Below are positions 15,227 through 22,832 of a stretch of 41,297 bases of DNA, one piece after another. Under the pieces are notes generated by a model. That model was not told the origin of the DNA. It made no database searches and worked only from the letters and a program-made list of their open reading frames with translations. The stretch spans positions 1-41,297 of the forward strand of contig JAKSTL010000015.1 in NCBI GenBank assembly GCA_024402595.1. Direction: 5' to 3'. How positions within the stretch are numbered: the stretch's first letter is position 1; each line of letters opens with the position of its first letter. The DNA is from Treponema sp. GTDB taxonomy: Bacteria > Spirochaetota > Spirochaetia > Treponematales > Treponemataceae. A program made the translations under genes and the position numbers.

Positions 15227-16681
15227 TTATTCTCGGTTCCAGTTTCCTCTGCTAGGGTAGTAAGACCAAAGACCAATATTTCCGTATGATGCTGAAGTTG
15301 AAGCAGATGAACTTTTAATGCCAATTGATGAGTAAATAATATTTTCTTCTTCAGTTTTGTCTGTAGCATAAACAGAAAGCAAAGTATAAATCTGGTACAA
15401 ACCTGATAACTGAGTAGACGCATTTGTATCAAACAATGCAGTTTTATCTTGTAACAAATCGTTCTCAGTTAAAAGAATACGGGTTAAGCCCCCATTGGTG
15501 TTTGTGTTTAACGAATAGTCTGCTCGACCAATAATCAGAGAATCTTTTGTTACAGTAAGTGCCGAAATATATCCACCAAGTTCTTCTTCAAAAACTTTTG
15601 GTATAAAAGAAGAATCCATTAAACCATTTTCTGAAAAATCTTTTGTTTCAAAATAGAAAAGTCGTTTAGTCTGAGCATGGGAATGATCATATTTATCTTT
15701 TTTTTCATTTCTAGATCGGGCAAAATAAACTACGGTTGCATCTTTTGTAGCCGATTCATTGGTTGTAACTGCAATTGAATCAAAAAAGTAGTATTTACCA
15801 TTAAAATAAGCTACCGAATCAATGTCGTTATATTTTGTATCATCTTTTGTAAAAGAAAAATCTTTATCTTTTTCTGCGTCTGTAGAATCAATAGCGTAAA
15901 TCTCTGTGCCTGTTGGATTTAACCATTGGTCTGTAGTAAGAACATTTTTTCCATTTAATTCGTAGTAAATATTGTCACCACTTCGGATATAAGCTTTTCG
16001 ATGTTCAGGGTTTGGAGAATTAGTGCTGAAAACATTAAAATTGTTGTAGTAATAATTATTGTAAATGGTTTCAATTGGGAAGAAAGATTTTTCTTTATCA
16101 TTCTGACCTTTACCATCTGGGCGGAAACTACTGGCAACTTCAACCCAATCTCCTGTTTTTGCTAAAACAATTTTTGGACCATCTTCAGATTCTTCTATTT
16201 TGACTTCAAAACTGTTAGCCCAAACATGAAAATCTTCTGGATAAGAAATACCTTCATTATCATTGGTGGCGTAAGATACGGTTACCAAATACAATGTGTC
16301 TTTGTCAGATACAACCTTGATTATTTGTTGTCCTTTATGGGCAGGTTTTTCACGACCATTATAATAATCAAAAGAATGAAGAGATTTTGGAAGTTCTTCT
16401 TCATCTAAAACTTTCCAGTCGTTATATTCTTCTGAATCAGCTTTTTTATATCTTAAGCCTGAATTAGCCGCAAGTAATAGCCATTCTTCTGTATTTCCGT
16501 CGGAAGTCTTTGCGCTGTATCTTGCAATGGAACTTATTGGTCCTGAAACTGTAGCTTCCCTTGTTTTAATATCATTTCGAACATTGTCAAAAACCGACTC
16601 TCGTACACAAGAAATAGAAGAAATTGCAGTAAAAGCAGATAAAATAATAAACTTTGAAAATGTCTTTATAATTTTTTTCAT
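15227..16681 (-). CDS. Large hypothetical lipoprotein
   Basis: A 484-residue protein with a lipoprotein signal: basic start M-K-K-I-I-K, a hydrophobic run and S-S-I-S-C with the cysteine at residue 25. After lipidation it would face the periplasm or the cell surface. I recognise no domain. The mature part is rich in Asp, Asn, Ser and Tyr and has repeated beta-strand-like blocks such as (Y/F)-Y-F and D-S-L-I-I-G-R, which would fit a beta-propeller or similar all-beta fold, but this is only an impression. It lies 43 bases after the small beta-barrel gene on the same strand, so the two are probably cotranscribed and may act together at the envelope. It ends 24 bases before the rarA start. Confidence 0.8.
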   Translation of the reverse strand: MKKIIKTFSKFIILSAFTAISSISCVRESVFDNVRNDIKTREATVSGPISSIARYSAKTSDGNTEEWLLLAANSGLRYKKADSEEYNDWKVLDEEELPKSLHSFDYYNGREKPAHKGQQIIKVVSDKDTLYLVTVSYATNDNEGISYPEDFHVWANSFEVKIEESEDGPKIVLAKTGDWVEVASSFRPDGKGQNDKEKSFFPIETIYNNYYYNNFNVFSTNSPNPEHRKAYIRSGDNIYYELNGKNVLTTDQWLNPTGTEIYAIDSTDAEKDKDFSFTKDDTKYNDIDSVAYFNGKYYFFDSIAVTTNESATKDATVVYFARSRNEKKDKYDHSHAQTKRLFYFETKDFSENGLMDSSFIPKVFEEELGGYISALTVTKDSLIIGRADYSLNTNTNGGLTRILLTENDLLQDKTALFDTNASTQLSGLYQIYTLLSVYATDKTEEENIIYSSIGIKSSSASTSASYGNIGLWSYYPSRGNWNRE

Positions 16682-16724
16682 ATAAAATCCTATTTAAAAC
16701 TTTTTAGGCTAAGTAAAAGCCTTT

Positions 16725-17327
16725 TTAGAAGTGATATCTTGCTCCTATAGTAACGCCAGTAAACATTCCTTTGTCATAACCGGCTTTAGAAAACTCATTT
16801 ACCATTGTAAAGGATGCACTGCCACCAACAGAAGCGGCATCATTTATTCTGTAGAAAATACCAGAAGAAGCTTTTAAAACCAAAGATGGGAAAAAGTCAG
16901 TATTTTGCCATGCTTCGTATCCTAAACCTACAAGCAGATAGTTAGGAAACTCGAACTTTGCAATGGTAGGCTGATATAAAGCTCCAAAAGTAATTGGAAC
17001 CATAATTAATGCCTTGTCTCCAATAGAAAGATTGTAAGTGGCATCAAGTTCACCACCTAAAGCAAAAGATTTATTTAAAAATCTGAAATATCCAACTTCT
17101 GCAACAATACCTGTATAAAGCTGACCTGGATTTTCTTTGTTTCTTGGTGAACCGCCAAAATTATTAGGAATTAAAACTCCCATATTTAATTTAAGAAACT
17201 GGTCACCTTTTCCATTTGATTCATATACATAACCATCATCATATTCATCACCGTCATCGTAGGCTTGAGCAAATATAAATGTAGAACTGAGAACTAAAGC
17301 AATAAAAATTGAAATAAATCGTTTCAT
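16725..17327 (-). CDS. Small outer-membrane beta-barrel protein (Tp0733-like)
   Basis: A 200-residue secreted protein. The signal peptide runs to F-A-Q-A near residue 22, followed by an acidic stretch (D-D-G-D-E-Y-D-D-G-Y). The rest alternates amphipathic strands (F-L-K-L-N-M-G-V-L-I; F-L-L-V-type G-L-G-Y-E-A-W; V-T-I-G-A-R-Y-H-F) and ends in phenylalanine, the usual C-terminal signal for outer-membrane barrels. Size suits an eight-stranded barrel. It resembles the OmpW-like small barrels of treponemes, of which I recall Tp0733 next to folD, as here; that comparison is from memory. A strong promoter precedes it, and GGGG four bases before the ATG may serve as ribosome binding site. It may form a transcription unit with the downstream lipoprotein. 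Confidence 0.75.
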   Translation of the reverse strand: MKRFISIFIALVLSSTFIFAQAYDDGDEYDDGYVYESNGKGDQFLKLNMGVLIPNNFGGSPRNKENPGQLYTGIVAEVGYFRFLNKSFALGGELDATYNLSIGDKALIMVPITFGALYQPTIAKFEFPNYLLVGLGYEAWQNTDFFPSLVLKASSGIFYRINDAASVGGSASFTMVNEFSKAGYDKGMFTGVTIGARYHF

Positions 17328-17358
17328 AACGCCCCATTTTTGTTTATAATATCTTTAA

Positions 17359-17387
17359 AATATACAGTTTTTGCTGTCATTTTTCAA
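17359..17387 (-). promoter_or_regulatory. Promoter of the beta-barrel/lipoprotein unit
   Basis: On the minus strand TTGAAA (17387-17382) and TATATT (17364-17359) are separated by 17 bases. The leader would be about 25 bases. Confidence 0.6.
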
Positions 17388-17441
17388 TTATAAACAAATA
17401 TTTGAACAAATGGTTACTCGATATTAAAAACAGGAGTTGTT

Positions 17442-18308
17442 ATGAGTGCTACAATTATTGATGGAAAACAGATTGCTGCTGATGTTAGAGCAGAAGTTGC
17501 AGATAAAGTAAAACAATTGAATGAAAAAGGAATACAGCCTTGTCTTGCCGTAATTCTTGTAGGTGAAAATCCCGCCAGTGTTTCTTATGTAACAGGGAAA
17601 CAAAAGGCTTTGGCAGAAGTTGGAATGGTAGATAAATCGGTTCATCTTCCAGAAAGTACCACCGAAGAAGAATTACTAAAATTGATAGATGAATTGAACA
17701 AGGATTCTTCTGTTCACGGTATTTTAGTTCAGCTGCCTTTACCAAAGCACATAAACGAAGAAAAAGTTCTTCTGGCAATCAGTCCAGACAAAGATGTAGA
17801 CGGTTTTCATCCTGTAAATGTAGGTAATCTTGTAATTGGAAAAAAAGCCTATCTTCCTTGTACGCCTCACGGAATTATTGTGCTTTTAAACAAAATGGGC
17901 ATTGAAACTTCTGGAAAACATGCGGTTGTAATTGGTAGAAGTAACATTGTGGGAAAACCAGTTTCTCTTTTGTTGGCTAGAAAAGAAACTAACTGTACAG
18001 TAACTATGTGTCATACTGGTACAAAAAATATGGCAGAAATTACAAAACAGGCTGATATTATCGTTGTTGCATCCGGTCATCCTCATACACTTACTGCGGA
18101 TATGGTTAAAGAAGGTGCTGTAGTAATTGATGTTGGTGTAAACCGTATTCCAGATGCATCTAAAAAGAGTGGTTTCCGTTTAATTGGTGACTGTGATTTT
18201 GATGAAGTAAAAGAAAAAGCTTCGTTTATCACACCGGTTCCAGGTGGAGTTGGTCCAATGACAATTGCTATGCTGATGTTCAACACCTTGGAAGCAGCTT
18301 CAAAATAA
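17442..18308 (+). CDS. folD: Methylenetetrahydrofolate dehydrogenase / cyclohydrolase
   Basis: FolD interconverts 5,10-methylene-, methenyl- and 10-formyl-tetrahydrofolate in the cytoplasm, feeding purine, formyl-methionine and one-carbon metabolism. The 288-residue length is normal. Seen are [17 protein letters not shown] with the catalytic Tyr and Lys, the substrate-binding [20 protein letters not shown], the NAD(P) site [11 protein letters not shown] and P-G-G-V-G-P-M-T near the end. AGGAG lies six bases before the ATG. folE2 starts 15 bases downstream. Confidence 0.96.
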   Translation: MSATIIDGKQIAADVRAEVADKVKQLNEKGIQPCLAVILVGENPASVSYVTGKQKALAEVGMVDKSVHLPESTTEEELLKLIDELNKDSSVHGILVQLPLPKHINEEKVLLAISPDKDVDGFHPVNVGNLVIGKKAYLPCTPHGIIVLLNKMGIETSGKHAVVIGRSNIVGKPVSLLLARKETNCTVTMCHTGTKNMAEITKQADIIVVASGHPHTLTADMVKEGAVVIDVGVNRIPDASKKSGFRLIGDCDFDEVKEKASFITPVPGGVGPMTIAMLMFNTLEAASK

Positions 18309-18316
18309 GTTATAGT
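18288..18316 (+). promoter_or_regulatory. Candidate internal leaderless promoter for folE2
   Basis: TTGGAA (18288-18293), within the last codons of folD, and TATAGT (18311-18316) are 17 bases apart. Seven bases separate TATAGT from the folE2 ATG, so the transcript would start at or next to the start codon. No Shine-Dalgarno sequence precedes folE2. Confidence 0.45.
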
Positions 18317-18323
18317 TCTAAAT

Positions 18324-19091
18324 ATGCGTGATATTCAAAACGAATGTGATTCAAGAGAGATTCCTTTGCAGAAAGTTGGAGTAAAAGGTGTAAAATATCC
18401 TGTTTCGGTATTGGATAAAGAACACAAAACTCAGAATACAACTGCCACTGTGGATTTGTATGTTAATCTTCCTCATAACTACAAAGGAACTCACATGTCC
18501 CGATTTATTGAGGTTTTTCACAAATATCATACGGATATTTCCATGCAGCATTTTTTGGATATGCTGGAAGAAATGAGGAATCATCTTGATGCCGAACGAG
18601 CTTTTGGAACAATTCAATTTCCATACTTTATAGAAAAAAAAGCGCCAGTTTCTGAAAGTTCAAGCTATCTGGAATATGTTTGTGCTTACGAAGGAGAAGT
18701 TAGTGCTAAAGAACGCAGCTTTTTTGTAACAGTTACAGTTCCTATAGCCACTCTATGTCCTTGTTCAAAAGCAATCAGTGAATATGGTGCTCATAATCAG
18801 CGGGGAAGTGTAAAAGTAAAACTGCTTTACAGGGATTTTTTCTGGATTGAGGATGTTATTTCCATAATTGAAAACTGTGCTTCAACTCCTTTATATTCTT
18901 TGCTAAAGCGCAGTGACGAAAAATATGTTACGGAACACGCTTATGATAATCCTCGTTTTGTGGAAGATGTTGTTAGAGAGGTTTATTTGGGATTAAGAAA
19001 AATGAACTTTCAATGGTTTTCTGTAGAAGCGGAAACGGAAGAAAGTATTCATAATCATAATGCTTATGCATATACAGAGTTTAATGCTTGA
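18324..19091 (+). CDS. folE2: GTP cyclohydrolase FolE2 (type IB)
   Basis: FolE2 converts GTP to 7,8-dihydroneopterin triphosphate, the entry to folate (and queuosine-type) pterin synthesis. The 255-residue product carries the family core: T-V-P-I-A-T-L-C-P-C-S-K-A-I-S with the metal-ligand cysteine region at residues 145-147, then G-A-H-N-Q-R-G, a conserved glutamate in E-N-C-A-S-T-P-L-Y, and the late V-E-D-V-V-R block with the C-terminal histidine (N-H-N-A-Y-A). Type IB enzymes are less dependent on zinc than FolE, and in several bacteria they are the zinc-limitation form; nothing here shows a Zur site. It follows folD by 15 bases. It lacks a clear ribosome binding site. Confidence 0.94.
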   Translation: MRDIQNECDSREIPLQKVGVKGVKYPVSVLDKEHKTQNTTATVDLYVNLPHNYKGTHMSRFIEVFHKYHTDISMQHFLDMLEEMRNHLDAERAFGTIQFPYFIEKKAPVSESSSYLEYVCAYEGEVSAKERSFFVTVTVPIATLCPCSKAISEYGAHNQRGSVKVKLLYRDFFWIEDVISIIENCASTPLYSLLKRSDEKYVTEHAYDNPRFVEDVVREVYLGLRKMNFQWFSVEAETEESIHNHNAYAYTEFNA

Positions 19092-19157
19092 TTTTTACTG
19101 ATTCACTTTATTATTTTAGTAAAAGTGCTGACTAATAATAGATTTTGGGAATAAACA

Positions 19158-20600
19158 ATGACATATTTTTTTGAAACTTATGGCTGTCAAATGAATATTG
19201 CAGAATCGGCAGCTATTGAACAGCTTTTAATTGCAAGAAAATGGACTAAGGCAGAAGATGCAGAACTGGCAGATTTGGTAATTATAAACACCTGTTCTGT
19301 TCGTGCTACTGCAGAAAATCGTATTTTTGGAAGATTAGGCTGGTATTCTGGATTAAAAGCTGTCCGTTCTTGTGATAAAAATGCAAAAGGCAAGTTTCTT
19401 GAAAAGGCAGTGGACTATGTAAAAGATGGACCAAAGCCATTAACTCTTGTAGTTACAGGTTGTATGGCGGAACGATTGCTGGATTCTTTAAAAAAGGATT
19501 ATCCGTTTATTGATTATGTTGTTGGTACTTATGCGAAACATCATTTTGGAGAAATCCTCGATGCTATGGAGGCTCATACAACCACAGAGCAGTTAAATGA
19601 TACAGAACTTTATAAGTTTGCCTCTCTTTCTTATGAACCTGGAGCTTTTACCGCTTTTGTTCCAATAATGCACGGTTGTAATAATTTCTGTACTTATTGT
19701 ATTGTGCCTTATGTTCGAGGAAGGGAATGCAGTCGCCCAGTTGATGAAATTTTAAACGAAATTGATGTTCTTTCCAGCTATGGAGTTAGAGAAATCACTC
19801 TTTTGGGACAGAATGTTAATTCTTATAACGGAAATTTAACGGGTTCAGTTAATGTAAATGAAGAAAATCATAATGAAACTAATACAAATCAGGATGATTC
19901 TAAAACTGTCAATTTTGCGGGGCTTTTGCAGATAATTGCCGCTCATCTAAAGGAAACAAAATCTCCTATTGAATGGGTAAGATTTATGTCTAGTCATCCA
20001 AAAGATTTATCTGAAGAAGTTGTAAAAATCATTGCTCAGGAAGAAGTCCTTTGTCATCATATTCATTTGCCTGTTCAACATGGTTCTACAGAAGTTTTAA
20101 GACGGATGAATCGGCGTTACACAAGGGAAGAATACATTCAGCGCATTGAAATGATTAGAAAACAAATACCCGATGTTTCTCTTACAACAGATTTAATGAT
20201 GGGATTCCCTGGCGAAACAGAAGAAGATGTAGAAGCAACTTTGGATTTGATGAAGGAAATCCGTTACGAAAATGCTTTTATGTATTATTACAATCCGCGA
20301 GAAGGTACTCCTGCAACAAAAATGGAAGGTCAGCTTAGCGATAAGGTTAAAAAAGATCGCTTGCAGAAAATTATAGATTTGCAGTTAAAAATTACGGCGG
20401 AAGAAATGGAAAAACGGGTTGGTAAAACTGTAAAAGTTCTTGCAGAAGGAGTCAGCCGTGATAATGCTGAGGAGCTTTTGGGAAAAACAGAACAGGATGA
20501 AAAGGTTGCTTTTAAAGCATCAAAGTCGCTTATTGGTAAGTTCTGTCAGGTAAAAATAGAAAGTCTGTCTGGAAATACATTCCGGGGCCAGCTGGTATAA
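19158..20600 (+). CDS. miaB: tRNA-2-methylthio-N6-dimethylallyladenosine synthase MiaB
   Basis: MiaB adds the 2-methylthio group to i6A37 of tRNAs reading UNN codons. The 480 residues show the N-terminal UPF0004 domain with cluster cysteines C10 (Y-G-C-Q-M-N), C46 (N-T-C-S-V-R-A) and the V-T-G-C-M-A-E cysteine, then the radical SAM motif C-N-N-F-C-T-Y-C with I-V-P-Y-V-R-G-R-E, and a TRAM domain at the C-terminus that binds tRNA. Between the SAM core strands (about residues 225-255) an Asn/Thr/Glu-rich insertion makes the protein longer than the usual 440-450. GGGA seven bases before the ATG is a plausible ribosome binding site. The call as MiaB rather than MtaB or RimO rests on the opening motif and the N-T-C-S-V-R form. 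Confidence 0.93.
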   Translation: MTYFFETYGCQMNIAESAAIEQLLIARKWTKAEDAELADLVIINTCSVRATAENRIFGRLGWYSGLKAVRSCDKNAKGKFLEKAVDYVKDGPKPLTLVVTGCMAERLLDSLKKDYPFIDYVVGTYAKHHFGEILDAMEAHTTTEQLNDTELYKFASLSYEPGAFTAFVPIMHGCNNFCTYCIVPYVRGRECSRPVDEILNEIDVLSSYGVREITLLGQNVNSYNGNLTGSVNVNEENHNETNTNQDDSKTVNFAGLLQIIAAHLKETKSPIEWVRFMSSHPKDLSEEVVKIIAQEEVLCHHIHLPVQHGSTEVLRRMNRRYTREEYIQRIEMIRKQIPDVSLTTDLMMGFPGETEEDVEATLDLMKEIRYENAFMYYYNPREGTPATKMEGQLSDKVKKDRLQKIIDLQLKITAEEMEKRVGKTVKVLAEGVSRDNAEELLGKTEQDEKVAFKASKSLIGKFCQVKIESLSGNTFRGQLV

Positions 20601-20625
20601 TTTAGATTTTAAACAGGAGTTTTTT

Positions 20626-20940
20626 ATGATTAGCGCATTACTGATTCTGATTGTTTTACTGGTTTTACTTGCTTTGTTTATTGGAAAAAACATTTCATAC
20701 AATTGTCCAATCTGGTTTTTTAAAACCTTTGATTCTACCAATGTGGCAATAATTGTTTTTCTTGCCTTTGCTGCGGGAATTATTTTTACACTCCTTGTTC
20801 TTTTATTGGGAAAATTATTTAAAAATGAATCAAAAAACAAGGAAGTGGCTGAAGCTGAAGAAAAGGATTCTGACGATAAAAAAACTTTGAAAAAAGAAAA
20901 ACAAAAGAAAGATGTTGTGGAGACTTCAAAAAATGACTAG
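20626..20940 (+). CDS. LapA-domain membrane protein
   Basis: A 104-residue protein with two hydrophobic helices (about 2-20 and 42-64) and a long charged C-terminal tail rich in Lys and Glu. The N-S-I-P-V-like first half and the two-helix layout match the LapA (DUF1049) family, small inner-membrane proteins; in Escherichia coli the LapA/LapB pair helps control lipopolysaccharide synthesis, but treponemes lack that pathway, so the role here is open. AGGAG precedes the ATG. Its end overlaps the start of the SPOR gene by eight bases, indicating coupled translation. miaB ends 25 bases upstream. Confidence 0.7.
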   Translation: MISALLILIVLLVLLALFIGKNISYNCPIWFFKTFDSTNVAIIVFLAFAAGIIFTLLVLLLGKLFKNESKNKEVAEAEEKDSDDKKTLKKEKQKKDVVETSKND

Positions 20941-21961
20941 GCTGCAATGTAATAGGCACAAATTATTCCATCATAAAACTTTTTTTGTGAAAGCCTGTTT
21001 TCTTTTAATTTTTTCTGGAACAATTTTTGCAGAACAGAAAGCCAGATTTGTTGTAACAGAAGCCACAAAACAAGGTTCTGTTGAAAAAGTTCTGGAATAT
21101 ACAAAAGCACAAATAAATCAGATGAGTGTACCTTCTGAAAAACGAGGCGTTATAATTTTTCTTGCAGGTTTACAGGAACAGCTGGGGTTATACGAAGAAG
21201 CTCAGGCAACTTATGCAAAGGCCGCTGGGATTTCTGCAGGCGATGCAGAGGAAATGCCTAAAAAATCTAACGAACAATTGGTTTTAGATGCCGTTCGATG
21301 TGCCTTGAATTATGGAGAATACACTCTTGCCAATCGGTATCTTAATTCTGCGGTTCGTAATTCTAAAAGTGAAAATATTCAGGCTTATGTAAAACTTTAT
21401 GAACAGTGGAGCGCTCTTTGTGAGGCGGAAAAATCGGAAGATGTTATTGAACCTCTGGAAATTTTAAAAACTTATGCAAAACTTCCTTCCATGAAGTCTG
21501 TGCATCCCGCTATTCTTTTGACTCTTTGGTATATCAGCGGGGACAGTTCTTATGCAGAAGAAATAAAAAAGACTTTTGCCAATTCTACGGAAGCTTCTAT
21601 TGTAAAGGGTGATATTCAGCTGCTTCCATTACCATTCTGGTTTTTTGTTCCAAAACTTGGTGTTGCAGAACAGGGCGTAGGAACTTTTTCTCAAGGAATT
21701 GAAAATACAGAAACCGTTGTTGTAAAAAAATCAGAACCAAATCAGAAGTTTACAAAATGGCAGTTGGGATTATTTAAAACCGAAAACAATGCAAAACTTT
21801 TGTGTGACGAATTAAAGAAAAAATCTTTTGACGCTTTTGTTGTTTCTGAAAAAAGAGCAAGTGGAACTACTTATTACATAGTTCTTGTTAATGAAGATTC
21901 AAATGGAAGTGTTGCAGATAAGCTTAGAAGTTCTGGTTATGACTGTTATCCTGTGGATTAA
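20933..21961 (+). CDS. Exported protein with a C-terminal SPOR domain
   Basis: A 342-residue protein. After a basic N-terminus, the segment F-F-V-K-A-C-F-L-L-I-F-S-G-T-I-F-A is a signal peptide ending before E-Q-K. The middle (about 40-210) is helical and tetratricopeptide-like (E-Q-L-G-L-Y-E-E-A-Q-A-T-Y-A-K-A-A). The last 70 residues, from K-W-Q-L-G-L-F to C-Y-P-V-D, fit a SPOR domain, which binds peptidoglycan lacking stem peptides, often at division sites. It would act in the periplasm. I chose the ATG at 20933 because GGAG lies ten bases upstream; an in-frame ATG at 20912 would add seven residues. The overlap with the LapA-like gene suggests a shared operon. Confidence 0.8.
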   Translation: MTRLQCNRHKLFHHKTFFVKACFLLIFSGTIFAEQKARFVVTEATKQGSVEKVLEYTKAQINQMSVPSEKRGVIIFLAGLQEQLGLYEEAQATYAKAAGISAGDAEEMPKKSNEQLVLDAVRCALNYGEYTLANRYLNSAVRNSKSENIQAYVKLYEQWSALCEAEKSEDVIEPLEILKTYAKLPSMKSVHPAILLTLWYISGDSSYAEEIKKTFANSTEASIVKGDIQLLPLPFWFFVPKLGVAEQGVGTFSQGIENTETVVVKKSEPNQKFTKWQLGLFKTENNAKLLCDELKKKSFDAFVVSEKRASGTTYYIVLVNEDSNGSVADKLRSSGYDCYPVD

Positions 21962-22057
21962 TGCAAAGGTTTAAATTAAATGGTTAAGATATCGCCTTTT
22001 AATTTAATTTGGAGTTTTGTCGAAACGCCCTTATGAAAATGTCCGCTCGCTCGAACG

Positions 22058-22101
22058 AATTAAAAATCCTCAAGTGTTGAAACTTCCTGCGGTTTTTAAT
22101 T
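22058..22101. repeat. Long imperfect hairpin in the SPOR-gph gap
   Basis: AATTAAAAA (22058-22066) and TTTTTAATT (22093-22101) are perfect complements enclosing a smaller AAGT/ACTT stem. A GC-richer patch (TCCGCTCGCTCGAACG) adjoins it. Without a proper T-tract after the stem it is not a standard terminator. Confidence 0.45.
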
Positions 22102-22133
22102 GTAATGAAGAATAAGATTTTTAGGAGGTTTTT

Positions 22134-22799
22134 ATGTATAAAGTGGTGATTTTTGATTTAGATGGAACTATTTTGAATACGATAGATGATCTTGCCGATT
22201 CATTAAATTATGTTTTGTCTAAAAATGGTTTTCCGGTTCATAATGTGGAAAAGGTAAAGTATTTTGTGGGAAATGGAATTCCTAAATTGATTGAACGGGC
22301 ATTGCCAGAAAACATTGATGAAAAGACTTACAAAAAAATCCTTTCAGAGTTTTTAGATTATTATAAAAATCATAGTGCAGAAAAAACAGCTCCATATCCT
22401 GGAATTGTAAATTGCATTGAACAATTAAAACAAAATGGCGTAATAGTGGCGGTTAATAGCAATAAAGTCGAGAATACCGCTATAGATTTGTGCAATAAAT
22501 ATTATCCGGGAATCTTTGATTTTGTTTGTGGAAGTCGTGAAAATGTTCCAGTAAAACCAGATCCTGCGGGAGTTTATTCAATTCTCCAAAAGGCGGGTAT
22601 TTCACATACAGATTTGTGTGCTAAAAAACAAGTGGTTTATGTTGGAGATTCTGATGTGGATATACAGACTGGGAAAAATGCTGGTATTGATGAAATTGGA
22701 GTTTCCTGGGGCTTTAGAGGCAAAGAGTTTCTTGTTAATCATGGGGCAGAAACTATAGTTAATAACTGTGATGAATTATTAAAAGCGATTTTATCTTAA
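22134..22799 (+). CDS. gph: HAD-family phosphatase, phosphoglycolate phosphatase type
   Basis: A 221-residue HAD hydrolase. Motif I is F-D-L-D-G-T with nucleophile D8 and acid/base D10, the helical cap opens D-D-L-A-D-S-L-N, motif II is V-N-S-N, Lys in V-K-P-D-P is motif III, and Y-V-G-D-S-D-V-D is motif IV. The cap and the G-N-G-I-P-K-L-I segment match Gph, which removes phosphate from 2-phosphoglycolate formed during repair of oxidised DNA ends. HAD enzymes vary in substrate, so the specific activity is likely but not certain. A strong GGAGG site lies before the ATG. mnmG follows after 33 bases but seems to have its own promoter. Confidence 0.85.
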   Translation: MYKVVIFDLDGTILNTIDDLADSLNYVLSKNGFPVHNVEKVKYFVGNGIPKLIERALPENIDEKTYKKILSEFLDYYKNHSAEKTAPYPGIVNCIEQLKQNGVIVAVNSNKVENTAIDLCNKYYPGIFDFVCGSRENVPVKPDPAGVYSILQKAGISHTDLCAKKQVVYVGDSDVDIQTGKNAGIDEIGVSWGFRGKEFLVNHGAETIVNNCDELLKAILS

Positions 22800-22824
22800 C
22801 TCTCAGCATACTTTTGAGTATAAT
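22796..22824 (+). promoter_or_regulatory. Leaderless promoter of mnmG
   Basis: TTAACT (22796-22801) and TATAAT (22819-22824) are 17 bases apart; only eight bases separate the -10 from the mnmG ATG, and there is no Shine-Dalgarno site. Confidence 0.6.
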
Positions 22825-22832
22825 CTTTCAAT

